A stretch of 64,000 nucleotides of DNA, taken from the NCBI GenBank assembly GCA_905182985.1, contig CAJJDN010000002.1, positions 124,001-188,000 on the forward strand, in the 5' to 3' direction. Of the stretch, positions 34,776-46,313 are shown piece by piece. The position numbers were made by a program, and so were the translations under genes. The notes beneath the pieces are model-generated. The model ran no database searches. It was not told the origin of the DNA and saw only the letters and a program-made list of their open reading frames with translations. The number at the start of each line of letters is the position of its first letter. Positions within the stretch are counted from its first letter, which is position 1. This stretch comes from Paramecium sonneborni. Taxonomy: Eukaryota; Ciliophora; Oligohymenophorea; Peniculida; Parameciidae.

Positions 34776-36656
34776 TCAATCAGAAATAAAAGTCCAATTA
34801 TCAATAGCTTTCTTTTATTGAATTTATGAATCCTCTTCAAAATTAACTTAGATAGTTTGATTAGCTTAATTCATAATACTAGGCATAGGAACAGGTAATT
34901 TTTTATTCATTACATCATCCCAATTAATTCCTTAAAACCAAGAATGAGCCTTGACTTCTTCAGAATCCTTCTTAGCTCCTAGTCTTTTAGAAGGATTTCT
35001 TTCCAATAACTAAAGAAATAAATATTATATTACTTATGAGATAAATGAAAGGGCATCCTTAGATAGATTATTTTAAGGGAATTTAAGTTATTTATTTTTG
35101 ATATTTTCAAATAGTTCTTCTCTATTATGACTATAATATGGTGGCATACCAAATAACATTTCATGTGTTATAGTACCTAATTAATACCAATCAACTGAAC
35201 GATTGTATAATTTTTTATTTACTACTTCTGGTGCCATATAAGCAGGAGTTCCACAAAATGATTTAGTATCTTCATTTTCTATATCTGTTTTAGCTAAACC
35301 AAAATCTGTTAACATACAATGACCTTTATTGTCTATAATAATGTTTTAAGGTTTTAAATCCCTATACATTATTTTATTTTAATGAAGAGCTTCAATAGCT
35401 AAAATGATCTCAGCAGTATACATTTTAGCTATTTATTCTTGTAATTTTTATTTTAAATCTAATAGTTTAGTTAAATCTCCTCCTGGGCAAAAATCCATTA
35501 CTAAAAATAATTTACATTCAGATTGAAATGCATAATGTAATTTAACAATAAAAGGATGATCAATAACAGATAATATAGATTTTTCAGTTTAAATATAAGG
35601 TAATAATTTTTAACTTATTTTTTCTTTTCTCAAAACTTTCATTGCATATAAACTGTTTTATTCGTCTTTTTTTTTAACTAGATAAACAACACCAAAAGAA
35701 CCTTTTCCCAATTCTTTGTGATAAGTAAATGAATCCGGTCCAATATTATTACCACCAATTGGAACTACAGATTATCTTGCCTAATAATTTTATTTTGATA
35801 GAGAATTAGTTGGAACCGATTAACCCAAAAACTTCATTATTCTACTTATACTTTTACGATAAGATGAATTAAAGTCCTTAGATTCTTTAGATTCTTTGGT
35901 ACTTTAAACTAGTCTTTCTCCAACATATTATTTTTCATACCCAAATTATTTGAATATTTATTGCTAATCGGTATTTGATATCAATTAAAGAGCATTAAGA
36001 TTCTCTGCATTCTAAATATAAGGATCAGCTTTATATTTAAGTAGAATTGTAATTATCTCTAAACAGTTATTGTCTAAAGCTATATGAAGAGGAGTATTCA
36101 TCAAAAAATCCTATCTATCTACATTTGCTTTATTATATAGTAGTAAAGTAACTAAATCTATGTGATTGTTTTTAACACTAACCATTAAAGGTGTATATCC
36201 ATCACAATCTTATTCGTTTACAAGACTTCCTTTTTGTATAAGATGATAAGCTATTTAAAAATTACCAGAACTACAAGCAAAGTGTAAACATGTCTAATCA
36301 TTTGAATCTTTAGCATTAATATCTATAAAATTTGAAGATTACATTATTGATTCTACAATTGAAAACTAACCTTATTTGCATGCTTTAATTAGCTCTAAAG
36401 TTTTTAACTGAGATTCTTTCCAAAAATCCTACCAAGCATTTTCCTTTTAGAATTAGATTTAATCATATTCAACTATCTAAGAAGTTCTTAGGTCGATTAT
36501 TTCACCTGTGTCATTATCAAACATATAGAATTATTTAGTTGAAATCTCCATAGAATCAAATATAGCTCTTGTTTTGAATGATCTACTCAATATAATAACT
36601 TACTTTGATGGCTCTAAAGTTGTGGAGTGCGACTGTTCTTCATTAAATGATTGCAT
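34776..36656 (-). CDS. Ankyrin-repeat AGC-type protein kinase
   Basis: 618 residues, ATG 36656, TGA 34776-34778, intron 35010-35033. Residues about 90-220 hold four ankyrin repeats (for example [54 protein letters not shown]). The kinase domain follows: [50 protein letters not shown]. The C-terminus after [18 protein letters not shown] ends with a hydrophobic-motif-like DNWTFIS. This is AGC kinase architecture (S6K/PKA/PKC-like); the ankyrin fusion is not a metazoan arrangement. The fusion probably sets substrate or location. Confidence 0.92.
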
Positions 36657-37197
36657 TAATAAAAATAATCAATCGATTATCATTCAAATTCATCAAAAAT
36701 TAAATACTTGAGAATTAACTTCAAACTTTAAAAAAAAAAGAAGTTATCATTCCTTTCGCTTTTTTAAAGCTAAAAATATTATACCCCACTTAAATAATTT
36801 TAATTATTATTTTTCTTTTTTCAAAATATTCAATATTCTCTGCTTAATGTTTTAATAAAGGCTTTATCTAAAGATGATTTTCTATCAATAAAATGTAGCT
36901 TTTTATAATTTATTTTTAAATCCATACCTTAATTCATTTAACTAACAGTACCATTATAATTCTGATTATTTTGGCTTCAAAACTTTATTATTTTTTTAAA
37001 GTACATTTATTAAACTTTAGTAGAAGAATAAAAATTATAATTTTGAATAAATTGAGGAGCTTTAACTATAAATATTTAAAATAATATTCAAATGAATAAA
37101 TACTCTTTAAATAATTTAATGCATAAAATCAACTGAAACAAGATTCAATTATATGAAAATATAATATGATTTTTCATAAAGATTAAATAATAATACA
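36657..37197. promoter_or_regulatory. 540-bp upstream region of the AGC kinase
   Basis: Both flanking genes are on the minus strand, so this holds the kinase promoter and the 3' end side of no other recognised gene. Nothing specific seen. Confidence 0.5.
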
Positions 37198-37970
37198 TCA
37201 AGCATATGAATTAGTTAAAGTTTCCATTTTTCTTTCTTCTTTATCTAATAGTATTAAACTTTAATTAAATCTAGGTTTGTCAGATTTTGTAAATCTTCCT
37301 TAAACTCTATCTCTGAATTCTGCAAGATTTTTTCTGACTGGGTATCTATGGATATCAAAAATATAACATACCTCACTTACTTCCATAAACGATTATGTTT
37401 TTTTTCTAAATATGCTTTTACTTTAGCTGCCCTTTCCTCTTTACTTAATTTTTATCCTGGATTCAATAGTTTTTATTCAATCAAGAAATCATCAATAGTT
37501 CTCTTTTATCTTTCTTCCTCTACTTTAATTTCACCTTTTAAAACATTCTATGCTTCCGACATTAATTTTTCGTAATTAGCTGGCATTCCAAATGGAATAT
37601 AATGTAGTCTCTGCTGAGATTATTATTAAAGATTTTAGATTTGTTATAGATCGTTAAAAGGTTTTGTTAAAAGATCTTCTGCTTCTAAATCTTCTCCTAA
37701 TTTTAGATATTTTTGAATCCCCATCATCAAAGATGGTTGAGTTATTGGTCTTTCTGGTGGTCTTATTTATGTAATAGGAATCTTAACAAAAGGTTAGAAA
37801 GAACTTTAAGGATTTCCAGCACTTAATGTTAATCTATTAAAACTTTCATTCAATCTTTCTCCAGTTGAATCACTTCCTTCACTTCCAATACTAAGTTTCC
37901 TTCTTTTATTAATTATTTCATTATTCTAATTAGAATTATACAACTTAAATCCCTATGCTTGCAAATTCAT
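37198..37970 (-). CDS. CCT-motif protein (CONSTANS/TOC1-type basic motif)
   Basis: 248 residues, ATG 37970, TGA 37198-37200, intron 37346-37371. The C-terminal 70 residues form a CCT motif: KVKAYLEKKHNRLWKQVRY, then PVRKNLAEFRDRVQGRFTKS. The intron splits the motif exactly inside RY and was placed by this match. The N-terminal part is Ser/Asn/Gln-rich, with a proline segment IRPPERPITQPS and a helical DDFLIEQKLLNPG. In plants the CCT motif acts in DNA-binding and NF-Y-like complexes in light and clock control; ciliates carry CCT proteins too but their function is not established. Confidence 0.85.
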
Positions 37971-38848
37971 TTTATTTTATTTATTTAAGGTTATTTGTAC
38001 AATAAATATTTTATTATTTCATAAGATTTTCTATAAAAATAAATTGAAATCTATGTTTAATATTATATATACACAATTAGAAAAATTTAAAAGAGAAAAA
38101 TCATTAATTTGTTAAAAAATTATAATGAGCAAATATTATAATTATCAGCTTATTTATTGAAAATTAGTAAGAATAATTGTCAAAAAGGATAATATATTAA
38201 CTAAAAATAATATAAAAATAAACTATCATATTATCTTTGTTTAATTTAGATATCCAAATCAATATAATTTATTCATTACATCAGATTAACAAAATCTACC
38301 AATCATTTAGAATCTTTGTATTTTTTTAAATAGAGTTCTAAAATTTAAAATTAATTTGTTCTCTTAGATTAACATTCTAAGATATGCTCTCGTTATTATT
38401 TATTTTTATATTGGCTAAAAGTTTCAAAACTTTATTTTTTTAGATCAAGACAAGTTTAATTTTTAATTTAAAAGTATATGATTTGATTTTCTTCTTTCAG
38501 TCGAAGATATTTAAAATCACACTAATAAATTCAAAATTTAAGTTCTAAATAGAATTAAGAATAGCCTTTAGTGTTTATTTAAAATTGATCAAAGAAAAAG
38601 ATTATCTTTTTTGTTAAATTACAAAAAAAACAATATAATTATAATCATTTTATTTAAATAAAGTATGATATTTTTAATTCTAATAGACTTAAATAGTTTT
38701 TTTTAAATTAAGAAAAGGATTAAAAAGATCTACTTGAATATCAATTTCATCGAAAGAACAAGAAAATTAATGAATAGTTAATATTTAACATGATGATTTT
38801 TACAATATGGTCATCTCAATTTATTATGTTATTTTCATATTAAATAAG
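37971..38848. other. 880-bp intergenic, nothing recognised
   Basis: Very AT-rich, with no frame on either strand that looks protein-like. Contains the promoter of the CCT gene at its left end. Confidence 0.55.
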
Positions 38849-39687
38849 TCAAATTTTATTATTTCCTCCCAAAAATCTGAGTTTTAATTCAATTGAATCT
38901 CCATCCTAAAGTTAAATTTGAGCTAAAGTCAATTTCCTTTTATCTTCACTATTATAAGATTCTCCTTTTATTAACAATTCAAAAGCAACTGCATTTCTTC
39001 TTTATATTTGAAAATTTACATTTCATATCCAAACTGTTATAATGCAATACTTGAAACAGTTATTAATGTTTCATTTCTATCGAAGACGAGCTGATGACAG
39101 GCCCCATTACATCTTAAGAAAATTTTTATTTGTCCTTTAACTTGAGGAAGTGTAAATTCAAAATATATTAGTCCTCCATCTTTTATGTTTAATTCACTTA
39201 ATGTCATTTATTTATTTAAATTAGATAAGTTTTTTTATTCATAAAATAACTATAAGTTGTAATGGTTAGAAATACTATAACGGTCTTTCAAATAGTTCAT
39301 CAATTCTTGTAAAGTTGTATCAAATGCTATTTTGATTTCTAAATTGTCATTTTAATTTTTCAAGAACAAAGAGAGCATTTTAGTTTAATCAGGGATTATA
39401 GGGTTTACTTAAATTTCTTATTCAGAAATCGACAACAGATCGTTCTATTTGAGACAAGAGCCTAACTATTTATCGATATTGTCATAATTTTATCCATTTG
39501 TTTTATTGTGTAAGTTTAGTTTATTTTTATCTTTTAAATTGAAAAATCTAGTTTTAGTCAGAAATTTATACTCATTGAAGTTATCATAGATCCATTCAAT
39601 TAACTCTGATATTTTTTTATTCTAATTAAATCTTATTTCATATATTTTGTTAATCGCATTCGGAATTTGAAGCTTGATATTAATCAT
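38849..39687 (-). CDS. Protein of three tandem ubiquitin-like folds
   Basis: 272 residues from ATG 39687 (an in-frame ATG at 39729 would add 14), TGA 38849-38851, intron 39000-39019 (20 nt). Three segments of about 80-90 residues share ubiquitin-fold marks: MINIKLQIPNAINKIYEIRF at the start; LFLKNQNDNLEIKIAFDTTL followed by MTLSELNIKDGGLIYFEF; and KIFLRCNGACHQLVFDRNET followed by LAQIQLQDGDSIELKLRFLGG. The last fold ends LGGNNKI, like a ubiquitin precursor with a short tail after a Gly-Gly. This could be a conjugable modifier or a shuttle scaffold. It diverges from the alpha-kinase gene with 88 bp between the starts. Confidence 0.8.
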
Positions 39688-39775
39688 CAATAAAAAAAAT
39701 AATACACTTTATAATTCTATTAAATCCATTTTAAAGGATTCATTTTTGTTTGATTTTGATTAAATAAATTATCAA
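39688..39775. promoter_or_regulatory. 88-bp bidirectional promoter region
   Basis: The only DNA between the ATG of the triple ubiquitin-like gene (39687, minus) and the ATG of the vWA/alpha-kinase gene (39776, plus). If the upstream ATG 39729 is used it shrinks to 46 bp. No element recognised. Confidence 0.6.
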
Positions 39776-42700
39776 ATGAATTAAGATAAGACCTAATAGA
39801 TTTAATAGCAAATTTAAACACAAGATTAAAGTATATAACCAATTTCTAATATTATAATAGATCAAGCACCATATTCAATTAATGGAGTTTCCTATAATCA
39901 GTAATAATATTATATGATCATGTAACAACAACAACACCCAAATTTTTATCATCAGAATATTCAATAATAGTCTCCACAGTCAATGGCTGTGATGCAGTAA
40001 ATGCAATAGCAAAATATGCCCATGTAAAATATGGCAATGTAAAATATGGCAATGCAAAATATCCCCATGTAAAATATGGCAATGCAAAATATGGCAATGT
40101 AAAATATGGCAATGTAAAATATGGCAATGCAAAATATGCCCATGTAAAATATGTAAATTCAGCAATTGCAAAGTACTTTATTATAAAAGGATGGTCAAAT
40201 ATCTAGATAGGACCAAAAAATTAAGGAAAATGAAGCTGAAATTGAAAAATTATAGAAAAAGTTGGAAGAGAAGGAAACTGAGTTAAAAAAAATAAAAAAA
40301 GATTCTAAAAGTTAGATAGATGGCTTGAATACAAAATTAGAAGAAAAAAATGACGAAATAAAAAATAATGATTAAAGAATTATAAGATTGTAAAAAGAAA
40401 AGACTGATATTTAAAATAATATTACAAAAGAACTAAATAATAAAATAGCAGTCCTGGAGAAAGAATTAATATAGAAAGAAGATGAAATATTATCATAGAA
40501 ATCTACTATAAATAGACTAGAGCAATAAAATTAATTTTTGAATGGAAAATAGCCAGATATTGAAAGATAGTTTAAATAATCGAATGAACAATTCGATGCA
40601 GAAAAAAAAAAAAATTAATAAGCTTTGAAGTTATAACGAGAATAGTACGAAGTAGTAATAAAAAAGTTAAATGAAGATCTAGAATAATAATAATAATAGA
40701 TTGAGTAATTATCAAATTAGTAAGAAAAAGAGCATAAAAGTTTTATGGATGCAAGAGACGAAATAACTAAATTGTAATAAAGATTACAGAATTTACAAAA
40801 GGATTTGAAAATAAAAGATGAATCTATAAATAATTTGGAAACTCGAGTTAAGGATCTCAAATTTTAATTTGAATAAGAACAATAGAAATTAAAAACTTCT
40901 TAAGAAATGGTTACATAATTATAGGAATAGTAGGGAAAACTCAATTAAGAATATAGAAAATATATAGAAAATTTATAGAGTAATACCAAACCCGACAATA
41001 AAAGTAAATAAGAATTTGAGAAAAATTTATAATAACTATAGAACGGAATTCAAAATAATATTTAATAAAAATAGTAGTAAATGTAAATATTGGAAGAATA
41101 AAAAAAGAAGGAATATGAAGACAATAAAATAAAATAAAAATAATTTCAAGAGTAGAGAGATTACTAGAAAAAATAAGAGAATAAATTAATCAAAGAAATG
41201 TTAATGAAAAGAACAAAAGAATCACTAGAAGAATTTGGAAAATTAGATATATGTTATGTTGTAGATTGTACTAAGTAATTAAATATTAATTGATAATTTA
41301 GATCTATGGAACCATACATTGAATAAGCAAGAAGTTGTGTTAGAGAATCTTTGAAGATCATCAAATAACAGACTAACAGAGATACAATAATGTCTTCTAT
41401 AGCTTTTTATGATATGGAATAAAAACCCCCCGGTGGGTATCATTAATTCACTTTTTCTAATAATGTTTAAGATTTTGAAAAGTTTATTACAAGTGTTCCT
41501 ATTGTAGGAGGGCAAGATCCTCCAGAAGATGTTAAAGGAGCTTTATAATAAATGATTGATAAACTTAAATGGATGAATAAATTTAAGATTGCTATATTAA
41601 TAACTGATTGTCCTTGTCATGGCAAGAGATATCATAATATGGTAAATGATTGTCATCCTTAAGATGATATTGAAGAAATGCTTTATCGTTTGATAGATTA
41701 ATAGATTGTTTTAATAGGTTTCAATTTAAACTAAAAAACTATCTAAATGTATGAAGAATTTAAAAAAATTTATGAAAAAAAAAACGCTTCAGATTTATTT
41801 TTATATGTTGATGTTGCAGGATTATCAGTTAATTAGTTAGCTGAGAAAATGGCTAAATCGTTAGGAAATGCTTCAGTTAATGCTACATAAGTAAAATCAT
41901 CAGGAACAAAAACTAAAAATCCATAATAATAAAAAGAAAGACCAAAAAACAAAGATGGTGCTATGGAAGCTTTATGTAAATAGGGAGATTTTTATAATTT
42001 TGAGAAAACATAAATTCAAGTAGTAGATACTGAGTTTACAGTTTTAAATGTTACTATAAATGACTAAGTATTTGCAGCAAATTTAAAGACTATTAATAAC
42101 ATTGGTAGATAAAAAGATTATGTAATAACTGAAGAAGGAAAATGGTAGTGTATTAGAACTGCAGATCCATTTGCATTTGGTATGATGAAAGATGTCTTTC
42201 TGATGAAAAAAAAGAAAGGAGGAGCAGATGAATTATATGTAATCAAAACTCCTTTGGGTGGTTAACCATATAAAACATAAGAATAGACTGTACAAGAATG
42301 TAGATCTCATTTAGTCTGCTAATAATTAATGAAAAAATTTAAATAAGATATCTAAGATGCAAAAGATCAATAGAAAATTTTAGATTTTAAATATCCCAAT
42401 GTTATTTATAGTGACTTTTTGATTTTAAAGGAAAAATAAGGTAAAATTTCATATATTTAATATTTTTAGATCGATATTGGATTGCTGAAAGATTTTTCAA
42501 GGGTGAATTTGTTAAGTATAATAATAATTATGGCTATATCAATGATGACATTACAGAAATTAATAAATTTGCTTAAGCTTTTTCATACTATACATTCTAT
42601 ATTAGTGGTGGAAATTATATGGTCAATGATGTTTAAGGAGTTGGTCATTATTTCACTGATCCTGCTATTAATACAGTTAGAGGTAAATCATATTAATATC

Positions 42701-42824
42701 CTAAGGGGATTTCGATGAAACTGATATAGGGGAAGAAGGTATAAAAATGTTTTTAGTAAATTTCCAATCCAAGAAAAGTCTTCCATTTGAAATATTGTAG
42801 CTTCTTAATATAACGGAAGAGTGA
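39776..42824 (+). CDS. vWA-domain alpha-kinase with coiled coil and pentapeptide repeat
   Basis: 989 residues, ATG 39776, TGA 42822-42824, introns 41275-41301, 42441-42469, 42683-42705. Order: Gln/Met-rich N-terminus with the repeat at 40011-40145; a 330-residue charged coiled coil; a von Willebrand A domain starting LDICYVVDCTKSMEPYI (MIDAS-like D-x-T-x-S) through VGGQDPPEDVKGAL; a linker; and an alpha-kinase domain with QECRSHLVCQQLMKKF, DRYWIAERFFKGEFVKYNNN, MVNDVQGVGHYFTDPAINT and GDFDETDIGEEGIKMFLVNF. The layout matches Dictyostelium VwkA-type kinases. The usual zinc-binding Cys pair (C-x3-C) at the very end is missing: it closes FQSKKSLPFEILQLL instead. The residue in place of the family's metal-binding His before YFTDP is His. 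Confidence 0.92.
40011..40145 (+). repeat. Nine perfect-length 15-bp repeats (M-A/P-M-Q-N)
   Basis: Nine consecutive 15-bp units of the form AAAATATGGCAATGY or AAAATATGCCCATGT encode NMAMQ/NMPMQ pentapeptides in the N-terminus of the alpha-kinase. Gln is written as both TAA and CAA, and one unit has ATC (Ile) for ATG. The array reads open in several frames of the reverse strand, but only the plus-strand frame belongs to the gene. Confidence 0.93.
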
Positions 42825-43181
42825 ATTGAATAATAAATTGAGAAAGTTTATATATAAATTATTGTTGAATTTGTAAATCAAATACATTATTTTCATGTTA
42901 AAAATAATAAAATAAAATAAAAATGAAGAACTTCTTTTTAAATAAATATTATGTGGATAGTAATCGAATTAAAATATAATGAAACAAAATAATAAGAGAC
43001 TCTGAACTGTAAAAGATTATTGTAATCATATATATAGATTCTATTAATTACAAATATCTTAATTTAATATGATTGAAAGCCAATTTTAAAAATGCAGAAT
43101 CAAAAGAGAGTAAGGGTAATTAAAATAAATAGTAAAAAACTAAATCTTGTAACAAAAAATTAAATTTGAGAGAGAAATTAT
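42825..43181. other. 357 bp between convergent genes
   Basis: AT-rich 3' flank of the alpha-kinase and of the Q-rich gene. Nothing recognised. Confidence 0.6.
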
Positions 43182-44648
43182 TCAGCAATTTTCAAATAAA
43201 TTATTATCAAAGTCAATACTTTATTTTTTATCGTTTTTCTTAACTTATTTATAATTTTAAACAACTTTAACTTTTGTTTATTATTGATCATCCGAATTTT
43301 CGTCTGAATCATATCCAGTTTTTATGACTTTATTGACTTTCTTTATTTATAAGTTTTATTTTTATTAAATTGTTTATTACTATTATTTTTGATTTTGCGA
43401 AATTGTTTGTTATTATTATTATTATTAATATTATTGTTATTTATTTTATTTAGCTTACTTCTATTTTTCTATTTCATTTTATTTTTATTATTAAGTATTC
43501 TAAGCTTATTTATCTTATTTTGTTTTATCTAGGTTTTATTATTGTTGATTCTATATTTAATCTTCATTAAATTGATTAATTTTTGGCATTTTTTTAGTTC
43601 CAAAATTATTATCTTCTTCAAGATCTTATTTTTATTAAGGTAAGACTTTTGTTTATTAGTTTTCCTGTTGTTTTTATTATATTTAAGATTAAGATTAAGA
43701 TTAAGGTTAATGATATTACTTTTCTTTTTTTGATCCTTCTTTTTATTATTATCCAATATTGAGTTCATGATTTTAGAGATTTTCTTATTATTCTTTGTTT
43801 TTATCTTTGTTTTGATTGATTTATTCTTTTGTTTCTTTTTTTCCTTTTCCTTCAATTAATTCTTGATTATCTTTAAAACAAGATGATTCATGTTATTTTA
43901 TTTCTTCTTATATTTAATTTTTTTAATCTTTATTAGTTTAATTTTCTTTAGATTCTTTAAACTCCTTAATTTTAATATCTTTATTTTCCTTGATATCTTT
44001 AGTATTTTCATTTAATAAAATTTCTTAAGTGTTTACATTTTATTACTTCATTTTTTCTTCTTCTATTGCTTATTTATTTTTATCTTATTATATTTACTAT
44101 TTTTTTGTCAATTATTCTTTTTCTTTTGGTTATTAATATGATTATTTATGATTTTAATTGTTTAATAATTGTTTATTTGTTTATTTATCTTCTTGCTATT
44201 AAGGAAGTGTTCTAGGAGGAGAAATGTCTGGTAAATTTTCGATTAATTTATTTTATTCTTTTAAATGCTTATTCTTTCTTTTAGAACCTTCAGTTAATTC
44301 AATTTTAACTTATGATTTTTTTTTTGGTTCTATAATTTCACATGTTATAAAGGTTTAATCATCAAGCACATGTCCAATTTACATTTATTTTGGAATCACA
44401 ACCAAATAGCCATTTTATTTAATATTTTTTACTTAGAATTACTATATCTCTTCATTATCAGGATCTTCTCTTTAAGTGTATACAAAGGAATTTGCAATTT
44501 AAACTTTTAGATTCTAATGAATAAAATAGTTAAATACTTATTAAGTACGATCTACGGTAGCAATGAATTATTTATTTCCTGTATTCACAAAAAGACGAAT
44601 GTATTGTCTTTATGGTGCTTCAACAGGTTTATTTAAAAATAAATCCAT
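43182..44648 (-). CDS. Q/N/K-rich protein with a small globular N-terminus
   Basis: 488 residues in one frame, ATG 44648, TGA 43182-43184, no intron needed. The first 110 residues look globular (RQYIRLFVNTGNKQFIATVD; KQNGYLVVIPKQMQIGHVLD). From there to about residue 430 it is almost only Gln, Lys, Glu and Asn, with short repeats such as PQSQSQSQ, the composition of prion-like or coiled-coil-forming tracts. The C-terminus is acidic then basic (KTGYDSDENSDD). All Gln runs depend on TAA/TAG codons. No family recognised. Its ATG lies 9 bp after the stop of the phosphatase upstream. Confidence 0.75.
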
Positions 44649-44657
44649 AAATAAAAA

Positions 44658-46266
44658 TCAATAATTTTATTTTTATAAAAATTTTTGTATACATTCTTCA
44701 ATTGTTGAATACTATAAGTAACGTTAATTTTAAAAGTGAAACTTATGATTTTGTAACCAATTTACTTATTTTTCACATTTAATTAGATAGTCTGTCAGAA
44801 AGATAAGTTCTTTATCTTGTTTATTTTCTTTAAATGGAATGATTGGAATTCCATTATCTAATTAATAAATGTAACAACACGCACAATTATCAATTATAGC
44901 CATATTCTAATGATCGTAATGTAATTTACTTCTAATTTTCGACCTTCAATCGCTCTAAGATCTTTAACAAATATTCCTTCTTCTAATTCTAAACAACTTT
45001 CTCTATAAAATCTATATGAAAAAAGTGTTTATTTTGGATCAATATACTCTAAAATCTTATCAGCATACTCTTTGTATGAAGCTGTAAATAATATCAGTTC
45101 ATAAAATTATGATAAAACTTTTAACATTTATTAACAATGTGGTCTTATATTAAAACAAATCTAATTAAATTTACATTTCTATACTTCTATTTCTGGTTCA
45201 TTTGGAACTTTAATTATTGTTTTATACTCTGCTGGATTATTATTATTATTATCATAGCAATGAATTAATGTTTCATCTAGATCAAAAACTAAAGTCTTAA
45301 CATCATCCGTTGAAAAATTAGGTTTTTTTGGAGGATTCAACAATAATTTAGTATTATTAAATGGTTTTATTGAATTCATTTGAGAACAATATTTTAAAGA
45401 TTCATATGTAAGATAAAAGTGTTCGCAGAATTTAGTTTTAAAATAATCTTTTTGATCTTGGAATTCTATTTTAAATTAAACTTAATAGGGGGAAGTATTT
45501 GGAAAAAACTCTTATCTCAAAAAATGTATAACAGAAGTCTAATAATATTTTGCCTCTTTAAAAATAGGTCTAATCACAGTCTAATATAATATTAAGATTA
45601 CTAAAAGTGCTTAAATATTTCCATTTAGAGTATCATTCTAATTATTAGACGGTGAATGACCTCGTGTTGTATTATTAGTCTTAGAAATCTTACTTGATGG
45701 AGAAAATGATTATCTTGATGGAATTTGTCTTGTTGACATTATTTGTGGATATTTTTCAATTTATGATTAGTTGTTTATTTAGTTTACTTTTTTTAATGGC
45801 ATTTTTTTAATAATTTTGTATTTTTCTTTTTAATTTTCATTTTGTTAAGTCTTTACTCTCTAATCTAATTTATTAACTTCAAAAAGTCTTAAGTTATTTT
45901 TTGATTTTTCTTAACCCAACTTTTATTACATATTTTTAATTTGATATTTAATAGTCTACCTCTAAGGACATTACATTATCGGCTGAGATTACTTCTTATT
46001 AGGAGTTATTTCTTTTGTAGATTTTAATTATGATGATGTTCTATTTTTATATTAATTAAATTCAGTCACTATGGAGTAACTTTTTTATGTTCTATTATTA
46101 TTTGGAACTTGAGATTTCCTAATCATTTCAGGAGTTCTAGCTTTGATATCAATTCTGTTCAGGATGTAATAAATAAGAATTACTATGCTTAATTGTTTTC
46201 AGCAGAATGACCACGATACACTTTTTTAGAGCACTCTTCTTATTTTGGCTATTGTTACTAAGGCAT
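44658..46266 (-). CDS. FCP1/SCP-like HAD phosphatase
   Basis: About 511-518 residues, ATG 46266, TGA 44658-44660; introns 46155-46183, 44907-44929 and an optional in-frame 21-nt one at 45581-45601. A long low-complexity N-terminus (about 300 residues, Ser/Asn/Gln/Lys-rich) precedes the catalytic domain: KTLVFDLDETLIHCY carries the DxDxT nucleophile motif of HAD phosphatases; then ICFNIRPHCQQMLKVLSQF, YELILFTASYKEYADKIL, FSYRFYRESCLELEEGIFVK and NMAIIDNCACCYIYQLDNGI. These are the FCP1-homology landmarks of small CTD phosphatases and their relatives (SCP, Dullard), which dephosphorylate RNA polymerase II tails or other phosphoproteins. It starts 47 bp after the BCNT gene's stop. Confidence 0.9.
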
Positions 46267-46313
46267 CCTTGCCTTACCGACTTAATTTGGAATAGACCTT
46301 TATGTATTTTATT

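Noticed and set aside
39918..40171. Reverse-strand repeat proteins over 39918-40171 in three frames.
   Set aside because: A 15-bp repeat without stops is open in every frame. Only the plus-strand frame continues into the vWA/alpha-kinase protein.
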